Shown here: positions 6,301-13,360 of the stretch, in pieces
How positions within the stretch are numbered: position 1 is the first letter of the stretch
Layout of the letters: each line of letters opens with the position of its first letter
Assembly: GCA_024640485.1 (NCBI GenBank)
Contig: JAHEEY010000072.1
Span: forward strand, 1 to 13,360
DNA length: 13,360 nt
Reading direction: 5' to 3'
Source: Chloroflexota bacterium
GTDB lineage: Bacteria; Chloroflexota; Anaerolineae; Promineifilales; Promineifilaceae
Translations under genes and position numbers: made by a program
The notes under the pieces: generated by a model
What the model was told of the DNA's origin: nothing
Database searches by the model: none
Seen by the model: the letters and a program-made list of their open reading frames with translations, nothing else

Positions 6301-8052
6301 TTACGGGACGATGGGAAGTCCGGCAATTGGCGTGCTGCTGGCTATGAGGCCGGCATACACCCAACCTTGCCTGGTATCTGGAATGATGACACGCACCCAG
6401 GTGGCGTCTGCGTTACGGCCTAGCAGCGTAACCACGGTTCCAAGAGGAACTGAGGTAATCACGCTGTTGGTCGTTCCAGGGCCGGTACGTACATTTAACC
6501 GGTAGGCTCGAACCGTAGCTGTATTGCCCGCCGAGGCCGGCGCCGGTGTGGATTCCAATGGCAGCGTGCTGACAGGCACTGTGGTGCTCAACAAGGGCGC
6601 ATAGACCCAGCCTTGCCTGTTGTCCGCCAGTACCACCTTGACCCAGGTGGAAGCCTCATTTCGAGCCAGCAGCCGCACGACCGTGCCCCGGCTGATCTGC
6701 GTGACGATATTGTTTGCCACCAGTGGGCTGGACCGAAGGTTGAGACGCGCGGATGTGGCCGTTCCCGTGGGATTCGCTGGCGTTGGCGCCGGCGCGGTAG
6801 CGGTACTCCAGGAGAGCCGAACCTCCGCCAGACCGACTCTGTCGTAATATTCAACCTTGAGGGGGATCTGGCCCCCGGGCAAGGTAATATCGGCGAAGTA
6901 GATGGTGCTCTGGTGGTCGCTCCAGGCGTTGATAAGCAGCTGGTCATTTACCCAAACTCGGATGCCGTCGTCTGAGGTAGCTGTGAAGCGGTAAAGGCCT
7001 GGATTAATGTTGATCGTCCGAGTCCAACGAGCCGAGAAATTATCGGGTCCAATCAGCCCCGGCGCCGGCGATCCGTTCTCCCAGTTGAAGCTGAGTACAG
7101 AGGGATCATCTCGGCTCAACGCTGGAGCACCGCTCAAGTTGGCGTTGGTGAAGTAATCGCCTCGCCAGCTCTCGAACAGAGGTACCGCACCGGCAACGGG
7201 TACCCAGCTCAGCAGCGCCTCAGCGCCCCCTTGATCTTCGTAGTATTCCATGCGCACCGGTATAGTGCCGCCTGCCAGGGCCACTTCGGCGTTGTAATAG
7301 GTGGCGGCCTGGTTGAACCAGCGATCGATGAGCAGCTGATTATTCACCCACAGACGCACGCCGTCGTCCGCCTTGACCGTGAAGCGGTAGCGTCCGGCTG
7401 ATACGCTGAGATTATTGGTCCACCGGACAGAGAACTGATCAGCAGCCACCCCGGCACCTGGCGAACCGCCGCCGAAGTTGAAATCGATCCTTTGATCATA
7501 GCGGGTAAAGGCAGGCGTGCCTGACAGGTTCTTGTTATTATAATACTCACCTAACCAGGTGCCCGTGGGCTGGACGCCATCGACCCGCCACCAGTTCAGT
7601 TTGGCTACGGCAGCGCCACCTGCGTCGTAGTATTGGACTCGTATCTGATGTTCGCCCGAAGCCAGATAATAGTCGGTTTCGATGGCGTGTACTTGACTAT
7701 CGGTCCAGGAATCGATCACTAGAACTTGATCGATCCACAAGCGCATGCCGTCATCGGTCGTTATTCGGAAGCGGTAGGTGCCGGCCGAAAAATCAACAGC
7801 GCGCTCCCATCGTGCGGAGAAGCTGTTGGCGTTGACGATGCCGGGCGCCGGCGAGCCCTGACCCCAGTCGTATTCCAACGAGGATTCCTGGCGCACCAGC
7901 ACAGGATCTCCCGAAAGAGTCTGGTTGTTCCAATACTTGGCGTTCCAACTAGAATCGGCGGTGTAGCCCGTATCTATCTGGAGTGCCAACACAGTGAATA
8001 CAGAAACCAATATAAAAAGTAGTTTCCCGATTTTTGATCCATTAATCGTCAT
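6301..8052 (-). CDS. Secreted PA14(x3)-SH3b(x2) protein
   Basis: A 583-residue exported protein with no recognisable catalytic domain. ATG at 8052 is preferred to an in-frame GTG at 8067 because GAGGAAG lies 8 bases before the ATG and would be inside the longer version. Residues 7-26 are the hydrophobic core of a Sec signal peptide, with likely cleavage near Ala32. Three PA14-type beta-barrel repeats follow at about 36-159, 166-288 and 296-421. Each has W-x-x-x-Y-(Y/W/F)-x-N, L-S-G-x-P, G-S-P-x-x-G, F-S-x-R-W, and the DDG-(M/V/I)-R-(L/V)-W-(I/V) core followed by I-(D/N)-x-W. PA14 domains often bind glycans. After a Pro/Thr linker (about 422-432) come two bacterial SH3 domains (about 432-489 and 511-570), both with LN(L/V)R-(S/T) and TW(V)(K/R)V...RQGWVYA, which usually bind cell-wall peptides or glycans. 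The likely role is a secreted adhesin or wall/polysaccharide-binding protein. It is convergent with the acyl-CoA synthetase gene. Confidence 0.9.
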   Translation of the reverse strand: MTINGSKIGKLLFILVSVFTVLALQIDTGYTADSSWNAKYWNNQTLSGDPVLVRQESSLEYDWGQGSPAPGIVNANSFSARWERAVDFSAGTYRFRITTDDGMRLWIDQVLVIDSWTDSQVHAIETDYYLASGEHQIRVQYYDAGGAAVAKLNWWRVDGVQPTGTWLGEYYNNKNLSGTPAFTRYDQRIDFNFGGGSPGAGVAADQFSVRWTNNLSVSAGRYRFTVKADDGVRLWVNNQLLIDRWFNQAATYYNAEVALAGGTIPVRMEYYEDQGGAEALLSWVPVAGAVPLFESWRGDYFTNANLSGAPALSRDDPSVLSFNWENGSPAPGLIGPDNFSARWTRTININPGLYRFTATSDDGIRVWVNDQLLINAWSDHQSTIYFADITLPGGQIPLKVEYYDRVGLAEVRLSWSTATAPAPTPANPTGTATSARLNLRSSPLVANNIVTQISRGTVVRLLARNEASTWVKVVLADNRQGWVYAPLLSTTVPVSTLPLESTPAPASAGNTATVRAYRLNVRTGPGTTNSVITSVPLGTVVTLLGRNADATWVRVIIPDTRQGWVYAGLIASSTPIAGLPIVP

Positions 8053-8217
8053 CTGACACTTCCTCACTTGCCTATCTGTTTTCTAGAACTTAAAACGTCA
8101 GCACGCCTCACCGGCATACGAGGCCATGATACGCCTTTTTAAGGACGCCCACATCTGACTTTGGGCATAGACGTTCATCCTACTAAGGTCTTAGATCCGT
8201 TGATAACCAACAGGTTG

Positions 8218-8601
8218 TCATTTTGCCTGCTTATCATGAGCGGCACCAACCAATCTACGGATCGTGAAGAGAAGTACATCAATCGGCTCATGTTTGCTGA
8301 CAAAAGCGGTGGCGCCTCCAGCCAAGGCCTGCTCACGCATTTTCCGGCTGTCGTGCAAACTGAGGACGACTACGGCGCAGGTGGGCAGCTGTTCAAGCAG
8401 ATTTCTTATTGCTTTCCCGGTTATCTCTGGTGTGTTCACGCTCATGACAACAGCGTCCGGCTGCACTGCCGGCGCCAGCGCCAGCATCTGCTGCTCGCTG
8501 GTTGCCTCGCCAACCATCAACAGATCTGGCTCCAGCGCCAGGCGCATTCTGAGCCCCTGACGTATGGTCGCGACGCTATCAAGCACAAAGATGCGGATCA
8601 A
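8218..8601 (-). CDS. Receiver-only NarL-type protein lacking the phospho-acceptor Asp
   Basis: A 127-residue stand-alone receiver (CheY-like) domain. The start is TTG at 8601-8599, supported by GAGG four bases upstream and by the protein beginning MIRIFVLD exactly where receivers begin. It resembles the N-terminal half of NarL/FixJ regulators: RQGLRMRLALEPDLLMVGEA, then a helix, strand PDAVVM, TPEITG, VVVLSLHD and the conserved Lys103 in FVSKHE. Two of the key acids are gone. The acidic pair VDD is VLDS (only Asp8 kept), and the phospho-acceptor position reads Ser54 in VVMSVNTPE instead of VLMDxxMPE. No DNA-binding domain follows, and I found no helix-turn-helix remnant in the 165 bp downstream. 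It should therefore not be phosphorylated in the standard way. It is divergent from, and similar in wording to, the full regulator at 8875. It may be an atypical regulator or a decaying paralog. Confidence 0.78.
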   Translation of the reverse strand: MIRIFVLDSVATIRQGLRMRLALEPDLLMVGEATSEQQMLALAPAVQPDAVVMSVNTPEITGKAIRNLLEQLPTCAVVVLSLHDSRKMREQALAGGATAFVSKHEPIDVLLFTIRRLVGAAHDKQAK

Positions 8602-8874
8602 GTGACCTCGGTTTGCTCCCAGATGGAGCCCTTATGGCTTGCTTCCCTGATACATGGGATAACTGTTAGATCCCTGACATGATTCTAGAGCAGGGTTTAG
8701 TCAGGCACATCGGCCTAAAGTCGCAGAGTTGAAAGGGCTTATGGCTAGGATTTGGCCGTCAAAAGTGGTGGTCCACGATGGCTACCTGGAATCAGCCAGG
8801 CCGAGGGAAAGAGTCTGATATGTTCTGTGTATAATGAATGAAACAACTTAAGCCATGTGTTAGGGAGATGTATC
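8602..8874. promoter_or_regulatory. Divergent intergenic region with a TATAAT element
   Basis: The 273-bp gap between the receiver-only gene (minus) and the two-component operon (plus) must hold promoters for both. A perfect -10 hexamer TATAAT is at 8830-8835, about 40 bp before the response regulator start. No convincing -35 stands 16-18 bases upstream (the region reads GGGAAAGAG), so an activator-dependent promoter is possible. No clear operator was recognised. Confidence 0.4.
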
Positions 8875-9504
8875 ATGCCAATTCGTGTACTTCTGGTTGA
8901 TGATCATCGGGTAGTCCGCCAGGGGCTGCATATGTTTCTGCGTCAGGACCCTGAGCTAGAGATTGTGGGCGAAGCCGCCAATGGCGTAGAAGCCGTTCGC
9001 CTGGTGCACCAGCTCAAGCCTGACGTGGTTCTCATGGACCTGTTGATGCCGGAAATGGACGGCATCACCGCCACTGGCATCATCAAGCATGAGCTGCCTG
9101 ACGTAGAAGTTGTCGCTCTGACAAGCGTTTTGGAGGATGGCTCTGTTGTGGGGGCGATTCGCGCCGGCGCGATCGGGTACCTTCTGAAGGATACCGATGC
9201 TGACGAGCTCACGCGTGCGATCAAAGCGGCGGCAGCTGGACAAGTGCAGATGTCGCCGACGGTTTTAGCACGACTTACACGCGAGATTAAGCTGCCGGAA
9301 AGCCCAGAAAAATTAACGGGACGAGAAATAGAAGTTTTACGACTGCTGGCGAAAGGCCTATCGAATAGAGAAATCGGACTCGAGCTTGGGATTGTCGAGA
9401 AGACTGTAAAAACGCACGTAAGCAGCATCCTGGGCAAGCTGAACTTGCTCAGCCGGACACAGGCGACGCTATATGCTGTGCGCACCGGACTAGTGGACGC
9501 ATGA
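8875..9504 (+). CDS. NarL/LuxR-family two-component response regulator
   Basis: A 209-residue response regulator controlled by phosphorylation, acting as a DNA-binding transcription factor. ATG 8875 is chosen over GTG 8857 because AGGGAG (8862-8867) lies seven bases before it. The receiver domain (about 1-120) has every key residue: Asp9-Asp10, phospho-acceptor Asp55 in VVLMDLLMPEMDG, Thr83 and Lys105. After a linker the LuxR-type helix-turn-helix (about 148-205) reads LTGREIEVLRLLAKGLSNREIG...EKTVKTHVSSILGKL, which is canonical. The wording is closest to LiaR/VraR-like members. Its stop overlaps the start of the sensor kinase gene (ATGA), which indicates translational coupling, and the kinase type (HisKA_3) is the usual NarL partner. 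Confidence 0.96.
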   Translation: MPIRVLLVDDHRVVRQGLHMFLRQDPELEIVGEAANGVEAVRLVHQLKPDVVLMDLLMPEMDGITATGIIKHELPDVEVVALTSVLEDGSVVGAIRAGAIGYLLKDTDADELTRAIKAAAAGQVQMSPTVLARLTREIKLPESPEKLTGREIEVLRLLAKGLSNREIGLELGIVEKTVKTHVSSILGKLNLLSRTQATLYAVRTGLVDA

Positions 9505-11570
9505 GAACCAGTTATTCGCGGGGTTCTGCCGCCTCCGGACGAATTCGATTGGCTGGTCTGTTACTGTTTCTCATTTTGCTGCCATTGTGGTGGACCGCAA
9601 CCCGCACCTATCAGAATCTTCTGCTCACCGAACAGCGCGCCGAAATCCAGGATACAGTCTTTGCACATGGATATGCGCTGTCTTCCGCTATCACTCGCCG
9701 GTTAATCCGGCTGCAAGGGCTGTCGGCCTTTGTACACGCCGAAATGGATAATCCAGGGTTTGAAGCGAAGTTGGATCCTTTCGTCACCCAACTGCTGGAG
9801 GGGGCGACTGGCGCAAGATACATGCTGGTCGCTCCTGGCGGCGTCGTCCAGTATGTCTATCCTCGGAATTATGATGACATTCAACTGGGTTCTGTGGCAA
9901 AGGGTGATTCTACATTTCCCGGGATCTCGCTTCTGCAGCTGGTAGAGTTTATCAATCCAGGATCGCCAGCCTCTAGTGAAACCGGTATCGTGACCTGGAA
10001 GACGGTCTATGAGGGCGAGCGAAAATGGGGGCTGGTCAGTATGGGGGTCAGCCTAGGGCCGCTGATGTCCGAGTCCGGCGTCAGCAGCATTGGCGATCAA
10101 TTGCAGCTCGCCTTGCGTGACAATGAAGGGCGTGTGTTTTGGGGAGATGCGACTATATTCACAGATTCGCCAGTGATGGTCTCGATAGATGTCCAGGATG
10201 AGACCTGGTCGCTGGCAGGGATTCCGGCAATAGGTTGGGTCGCATCTGTGCAACGACCATTTCGCGTTTTTCAAGGTGTTAGCTTTCTCGTGCTGGTGTT
10301 GTTCGTGGCTCTCGTCGTGACCGTGGCCAATCGCCAGGCGCAATTAGCTGGGGCTGTGGCGCAGCGTACTCAAGAACTTCTTACGGCACAGCTTGAATTA
10401 GAGAGGCGGGTAGCGGAACGAACGCATCAGCTGACCATGCTCTTGACGATTTCGGCCAATATCACGTCCGAACTAGGATTACGTCCTTTACTGAGACTAA
10501 TCCTGGATGAACTGCAGAAAACCGTGGAGTACGTCAATGCTACTATCATGGAGTTGGATGGCGACATGCTGGTACATGTTGCGTTTCAAGGGCACAACTT
10601 TCAAGAAGATACCGTAGGGCGCCGCTTTCCCGTGAACAGCCAAGAACCCGTGTGGGAGATGCTCGCCGCGGGTCGACCTTATATTAGTCGGCATGTATTG
10701 GACGAGACGCCCATGATCGATGCCATCAAACAGGTTATGGATGAAGATTGGCTGCGGGTTGGCATGTGTATCGGTGCGTGGTTGTTGGTTCCGCTGCGGC
10801 TAAAAGAGCGCCTGGTTGGTGTGTTGGCTTTGCACCACGACCAGGAAGTGTATTTCTCTGACGATCGGGTGCAGTTGGTTATGACCATCGCCAGCCAGGC
10901 GGCAATCGCGATTGAGAATGCCCACCTATATGAACAAGCTCACGAACTGGCAGGGCTTAGAGAGCGGCAGAAATTGGCGCGCGATCTGCATGACTCTGTG
11001 TCTCAGGCGCTCTACGGCATTTCCCTGGGGGCGCGAACGGCGCGCTTGCTGCTTGAGCGCGATCCAGGTGAATTGGTCGAGCCGTTGGACTATATCCTGT
11101 CGATGGCCGAAGCAGGATTGTCGGAGATGCGTGCGCTGGTGTTTGAGCTGAGGCCTGAATCGTTGGAGAGGGAGGGGCTGGTAGCTGCCTTGAGCAAGCA
11201 AACAGCCGCAATCAAGGCGAGACATCAGCTTGATGTGGTGGCGAATTTCGGTGATGAGCCGGATGTTCCCCTAGAGATCAAAGAAGCACTCTATCGCATT
11301 TCTCAGGAAGCGCTCAACAACATTGTCAAACATGCCCGGGCAACGCGAATCCTGGCGAGCCTATCCAGGATGAGCGACTCTCTGGTGCTGGTAATTGAGG
11401 ATAACGGTCGAGGCTTTGACGCCAGGAAAGATTACCCTGGTCACCTGGGGATGCGCTCGATGCAGGAGCGTAGTGAACGATTAGGGGGCCGGCTAACGAT
11501 AGACAGCGTGCCTGATCAAGGAACCAGACTTCGCCTGCAAGTGCCGTATCAGGATGTGGGTCACCCTTGA
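9501..11570 (+). CDS. Membrane sensor histidine kinase, CHASE-GAF-HisKA_3-HATPase
   Basis: A 689-residue NarL/DegS-type sensor kinase and the partner of the overlapping response regulator. Transmembrane helices lie at about 17-34 and 257-277. Between them is an extracellular sensor of about 220 residues with CHASE-like wording (RLIRLQGLSAFV, GARYMLVAPGGVVQYVYP), so an external small molecule is probably sensed. A coiled coil (about 279-312) leads to a GAF domain (about 328-473), ending in the typical DDRVQLVMTIASQAAIAIENAHLYEQ. The dimerisation/phosphotransfer HisKA_3 domain (about 488-555) has His497 in ARDLHDSVSQALYG and the ELRPESLE motif. The ATPase domain (about 590-684) has N-box Asn606-Asn607, DNGRGFD (634-640) and GHLGMRSMQER (647-657). 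All catalytic motifs are intact. The GAF domain may add an internal signal, but its ligand is not evident. Confidence 0.95.
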   Translation: MRTSYSRGSAASGRIRLAGLLLFLILLPLWWTATRTYQNLLLTEQRAEIQDTVFAHGYALSSAITRRLIRLQGLSAFVHAEMDNPGFEAKLDPFVTQLLEGATGARYMLVAPGGVVQYVYPRNYDDIQLGSVAKGDSTFPGISLLQLVEFINPGSPASSETGIVTWKTVYEGERKWGLVSMGVSLGPLMSESGVSSIGDQLQLALRDNEGRVFWGDATIFTDSPVMVSIDVQDETWSLAGIPAIGWVASVQRPFRVFQGVSFLVLVLFVALVVTVANRQAQLAGAVAQRTQELLTAQLELERRVAERTHQLTMLLTISANITSELGLRPLLRLILDELQKTVEYVNATIMELDGDMLVHVAFQGHNFQEDTVGRRFPVNSQEPVWEMLAAGRPYISRHVLDETPMIDAIKQVMDEDWLRVGMCIGAWLLVPLRLKERLVGVLALHHDQEVYFSDDRVQLVMTIASQAAIAIENAHLYEQAHELAGLRERQKLARDLHDSVSQALYGISLGARTARLLLERDPGELVEPLDYILSMAEAGLSEMRALVFELRPESLEREGLVAALSKQTAAIKARHQLDVVANFGDEPDVPLEIKEALYRISQEALNNIVKHARATRILASLSRMSDSLVLVIEDNGRGFDARKDYPGHLGMRSMQERSERLGGRLTIDSVPDQGTRLRLQVPYQDVGHP

Positions 11571-11621
11571 GCGTCATGTTGTAGATCCTGCACACGAAGT
11601 AGCGCCAGCGGGTGATTTTTT
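11561..11621 (+). terminator. Possible weak terminator after the kinase gene
   Basis: TCACCC (11561-11566, overlapping the gene end) can pair with GGGTGA (11610-11615), which is followed by six T bases at 11616-11621. The loop is long (43 nt) with little pairing inside, so the hairpin is poor. The T-run position after the last gene of the operon is the main argument. Confidence 0.25.
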
Positions 11622-11897
11622 CCTCTCCTTGCGAATCATCCATAATCGGCTTTTCAGTTAAGATGCGGCCATCGATAACCAGAGGCTGGCATATTTAGTC
11701 CCAAGTGCTTTATGTCACACGCAGTTAGGATTTTCCTCACTTGATTGTGAAATGCATCACAACTATCCTGTAGATGGAGCCTGGCAGCATCTTGCTGCCG
11801 AAATTTCGCTACCCTTCGGGGGAGTGGAGCCAAAGCGTCAATCAAACCTTACAGCAGAAATTATTGCTCTCAGCATCTGTTGATGCAGGAGGATTTC
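11571..11897. other. 327-bp intergenic region upstream of the CNBD-HydB pair
   Basis: No gene is supported here. The stretch holds the end of the kinase transcription unit (T-run at 11616-11621), a CRP-type operator at 11745-11762, and presumably the promoter for the hydrogenase-side genes. TATCCT at 11764-11769, just after the operator, is the best -10-like hexamer, but its -35 position would lie inside or next to the operator. Confidence 0.5.
11745..11762. promoter_or_regulatory. CRP-type operator palindrome
   Basis: TTGTGAAATGCATCACAA contains a perfect TGTGA-N6-TCACA, the consensus of CRP-family regulators, with one more symmetric base pair on each side. It lies 135 bp upstream of the CNBD gene, in the intergenic region in front of two redox-linked genes. 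If the -10-like TATCCT at 11764 is used, the operator would block the promoter; if transcription starts further downstream, it could activate. No CRP-family DNA-binding gene is in the window to pair it with. Confidence 0.65.
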
Positions 11898-12371
11898 ATG
11901 GTCAGACAGACCCTTATTGAAGTACTTCAGAAGATCCCCTGGTTCCAGAACCTGTCGCCTGATCACTTCCATAAATTGGCGGAGATCGCGACTGAAGTTG
12001 AATGGAAAGAGGGAGATATTATTTTTCGTGAAGGTGACCAGGACAAGCATCTGTATATGGTAGTGCATGGTCAGGTCGCCCTGGAAATCTATCTCCCCGG
12101 ACAGGGGCGGATTACTATTTTGACCCTGGGGCCGGCTGAAGTATTCGGCTGGTCCGCAGTGACTCCTGTGGTAGGGACGCGTACAGCAACCGCTCGGGCG
12201 GCATGCGACACCTGTGCGGTCGCTTTCGATAGCGAAGCACTTCGACGCTTGTGTGATGAGGATTGTCACCTGGGCTATCTGGTTTACCGGCGGATCACCA
12301 ACGTGATCGCCGGCAGGCTGATGGTCACACGCCTGCAGCTGATCAACATGTACGCCATCAAAAGGGAGTGA
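11898..12371 (+). CDS. Stand-alone cyclic-nucleotide-binding-domain (CNBD) protein
   Basis: A 157-residue protein that is almost only a CRP-type sensor domain. ATG 11898 is chosen because AGGAGG (11887-11892) lies six bases upstream; TTG 11880 and ATG 11883 would swallow that site. The cNMP-fold beta-roll is clear: IPWFQNLSPDHFHKLAEIA, EWKEGDIIFREGDQDKHLYMVVHGQV, then the ligand cassette EVFGWSAV...GTRTATARA. The cassette has FGW (83-85) where cAMP binders have F/L-G-E, so the ribose-binding Glu is missing, although Arg95 is kept. After a C-terminal helix (about 113-157) the protein ends with no helix-turn-helix, so it cannot bind DNA in the CRP manner. The HydB-like gene starts seven bases after its stop codon, a tight operon arrangement. 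Free-standing CNBD genes are often found at the head of group 3b hydrogenase operons, which suggests a regulatory or accessory role for the hydrogenase. Confidence 0.88.
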   Translation: MVRQTLIEVLQKIPWFQNLSPDHFHKLAEIATEVEWKEGDIIFREGDQDKHLYMVVHGQVALEIYLPGQGRITILTLGPAEVFGWSAVTPVVGTRTATARAACDTCAVAFDSEALRRLCDEDCHLGYLVYRRITNVIAGRLMVTRLQLINMYAIKRE

Positions 12372-12377
12372 ACAATC

Positions 12378-13360
12378 ATGCCAAATACAACCCTTGCTCC
12401 CGGCATGCATATCACCATTGAAAAGCCGGAGCTCCAAACTGTTATAGAAGCGCTGCAGGCGGCTGGCTTCAGCACTATCGGGCCGACGCTGCGCGAAGGG
12501 GCGGTCGTCTATGACGAAATCAGCCGCATCGATCAGCTGCCTATTGGCTGGGGCGACGAACAGAAACCAGGCTCATACCGGCTGCTGTGGAATGATGACG
12601 ATCGGTATTTCGGTTATGGATTAGGTCCGCACAGCTGGAAGAAATATCTGCACCCGCCCAGGCTGAAGCTGTTTTCGACCGCGTCCAACGGCAGCGTGCG
12701 GATTACACCCATTGATGATGCCCCTACCATGGCATTCATTGGGGTGCGCGCCTGTGAACTGCAGGCGATGGCGATTCAGGACCATATCTTCTTGGAAGGC
12801 ACGTTCGACGATCCCCATTATAGAGCCCGCAGGCAGCGAGCCTTCATCCTGGCGGTTAACTGCACCCAGGTTTCCGACAGCTGCTACTGCACGTCCATGG
12901 GGTCCGGCCCTGAGATAGAAGAGGGGTTCGATCTCTCCCTGACAGAACTGGAAGACGAGTTTCTGATCGAAATTGGTTCGGAGCTTGGCACTGAGATGCT
13001 GCGCAGCAGCCAATGGCAGTTGGCTGGGGCGTTCTCTCTGAATCAGGCCCATCATATGCTGGAAAACGCCGAAGCATCGATCACGCGCAAGATGGAAACC
13101 AGCGACCTGCCGCAGCTGCTGTACCAAAATCTAGACCATCCGCGTTGGGATGAGGTGGCCAAGCGCTGTCTCTCCTGTATGAACTGCACTATGGTCTGCC
13201 CAACCTGCTTCTGTACCGATGTTGAGGATGTCGCCGATTTAACCGGCGCCAACTGCGAGCGGGTACGCGTGTGGGATTCGTGCTTCAACCCGGATTTCTC
13301 ATACGTCCACGGCGGCAACCTCAGACCGGACACTCGTTCGCGCTACCGGCAGTGGATGAC
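12378..13360 (+). CDS. hydB: Sulfhydrogenase beta subunit-like Fe-S protein, C-terminally cut by window
   Basis: A 4Fe-4S dicluster protein resembling the beta subunit of cytoplasmic group 3b [NiFe] hydrogenase/sulfhydrogenase and the related AsrA; 327 codons are visible and the frame is open to the right edge. ATG 12378 follows GGGAG by nine bases. Visible marks are a GVRACELQA strand with Cys126; a cysteine-rich piece with Cys162, Cys169 and Cys171; the first ferredoxin motif CLSCMNCTMVCP with Cys264, Cys267, Cys270 and Cys274; then Cys277 and Cys279; and WDSCFNPDFSYVHGGN with Cys302, a hallmark wording of the HydB family. In this complex the beta subunit relays electrons by Fe-S clusters between the flavin (gamma) subunit and the hydrogenase module. 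The second ferredoxin motif expected near the C-terminus is beyond the window, as should be the gamma, delta (small) and alpha (large) subunits. Close coupling to the CNBD gene supports the assignment. A non-hydrogenase oxidoreductase using the same subunit remains possible until the downstream genes are seen. Confidence 0.85.
   Translation, partial: MPNTTLAPGMHITIEKPELQTVIEALQAAGFSTIGPTLREGAVVYDEISRIDQLPIGWGDEQKPGSYRLLWNDDDRYFGYGLGPHSWKKYLHPPRLKLFSTASNGSVRITPIDDAPTMAFIGVRACELQAMAIQDHIFLEGTFDDPHYRARRQRAFILAVNCTQVSDSCYCTSMGSGPEIEEGFDLSLTELEDEFLIEIGSELGTEMLRSSQWQLAGAFSLNQAHHMLENAEASITRKMETSDLPQLLYQNLDHPRWDEVAKRCLSCMNCTMVCPTCFCTDVEDVADLTGANCERVRVWDSCFNPDFSYVHGGNLRPDTRSRYRQWM

Noticed and set aside
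8053..8217. Possible lost LuxR-type HTH downstream of the receiver-only gene
   Set aside because: The minus-strand frames of this 165-bp gap contain early stops and no TVKxH-like helix motif, so a simple frameshift remnant is not supported.
8161..8682. 173-codon plus-strand open frame opposite the receiver-only gene
   Set aside because: It is longer than the minus-strand gene but shows no family features, whereas the minus strand translates to a clear receiver domain with a GAGG site before its TTG.

Overview
The window looks like chromosomal DNA from a bacterium, and my best guess at the lineage is Chloroflexota (Anaerolineae/Caldilineae-like). That guess rests on protein style: a PA14/SH3b secreted protein, a multi-FKBP lipoprotein, several NarL-type regulators, and a cyclic-nucleotide-domain gene beside a group 3b-type [NiFe] hydrogenase beta subunit. 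It is inference; there is no rRNA or marker gene here. I see no tRNA, rRNA, CRISPR array, IS element or phage gene.

Layout. The left edge (1-188, minus) is the start of a membrane-anchored FG-GAP/VCBS-repeat protein. About 725 bp without a supportable gene follow, containing one GC-rich hairpin. Next comes a lipoprotein with three FKBP prolyl-isomerase domains (915-2210), closed by a perfect 40-bp palindromic terminator, and then an MscS-type mechanosensitive channel (2490-3353). A likely two-gene operon (3481-6081) pairs a ketoacyl-ACP-synthase-III-like enzyme with an AMP-forming acyl-CoA synthetase. It ends at a large hairpin that also faces the end of a convergent secreted PA14x3-SH3bx2 protein (8052-6301, minus).

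Upstream of that is a short minus-strand receiver-only protein that lacks the phospho-acceptor aspartate (8601-8218). It is divergent from a complete NarL-type response regulator and its CHASE-GAF-HisKA_3 sensor kinase (8875-11570, overlapping by ATGA). The right end (11898 to the edge) starts what looks like a hydrogenase operon: a free-standing cyclic-nucleotide-binding-domain protein, then an iron-sulfur protein resembling the beta subunit of sulfhydrogenase (HydB), cut by the window edge. A perfect CRP-type operator (TGTGA-N6-TCACA) lies about 135 bp upstream of this pair.

How the genes may work together. The sensor kinase and regulator form a normal two-component pair, and the phospho-dead receiver beside them could modulate it or simply be an aspartate-less NarL relative. 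The KASIII-like enzyme keeps the acyl-accepting cysteine but seems to have lost both the His and Asn used for decarboxylative condensation. With the adjacent synthetase this suggests acyl activation and transfer rather than fatty-acid initiation. The hydrogenase-side genes suggest redox metabolism under CRP/FNR-type control. The most unusual items are the modified KASIII active site, the phospho-dead receiver, the degenerate middle FKBP domain, and the CRP-type operator in front of the CNBD-HydB pair.
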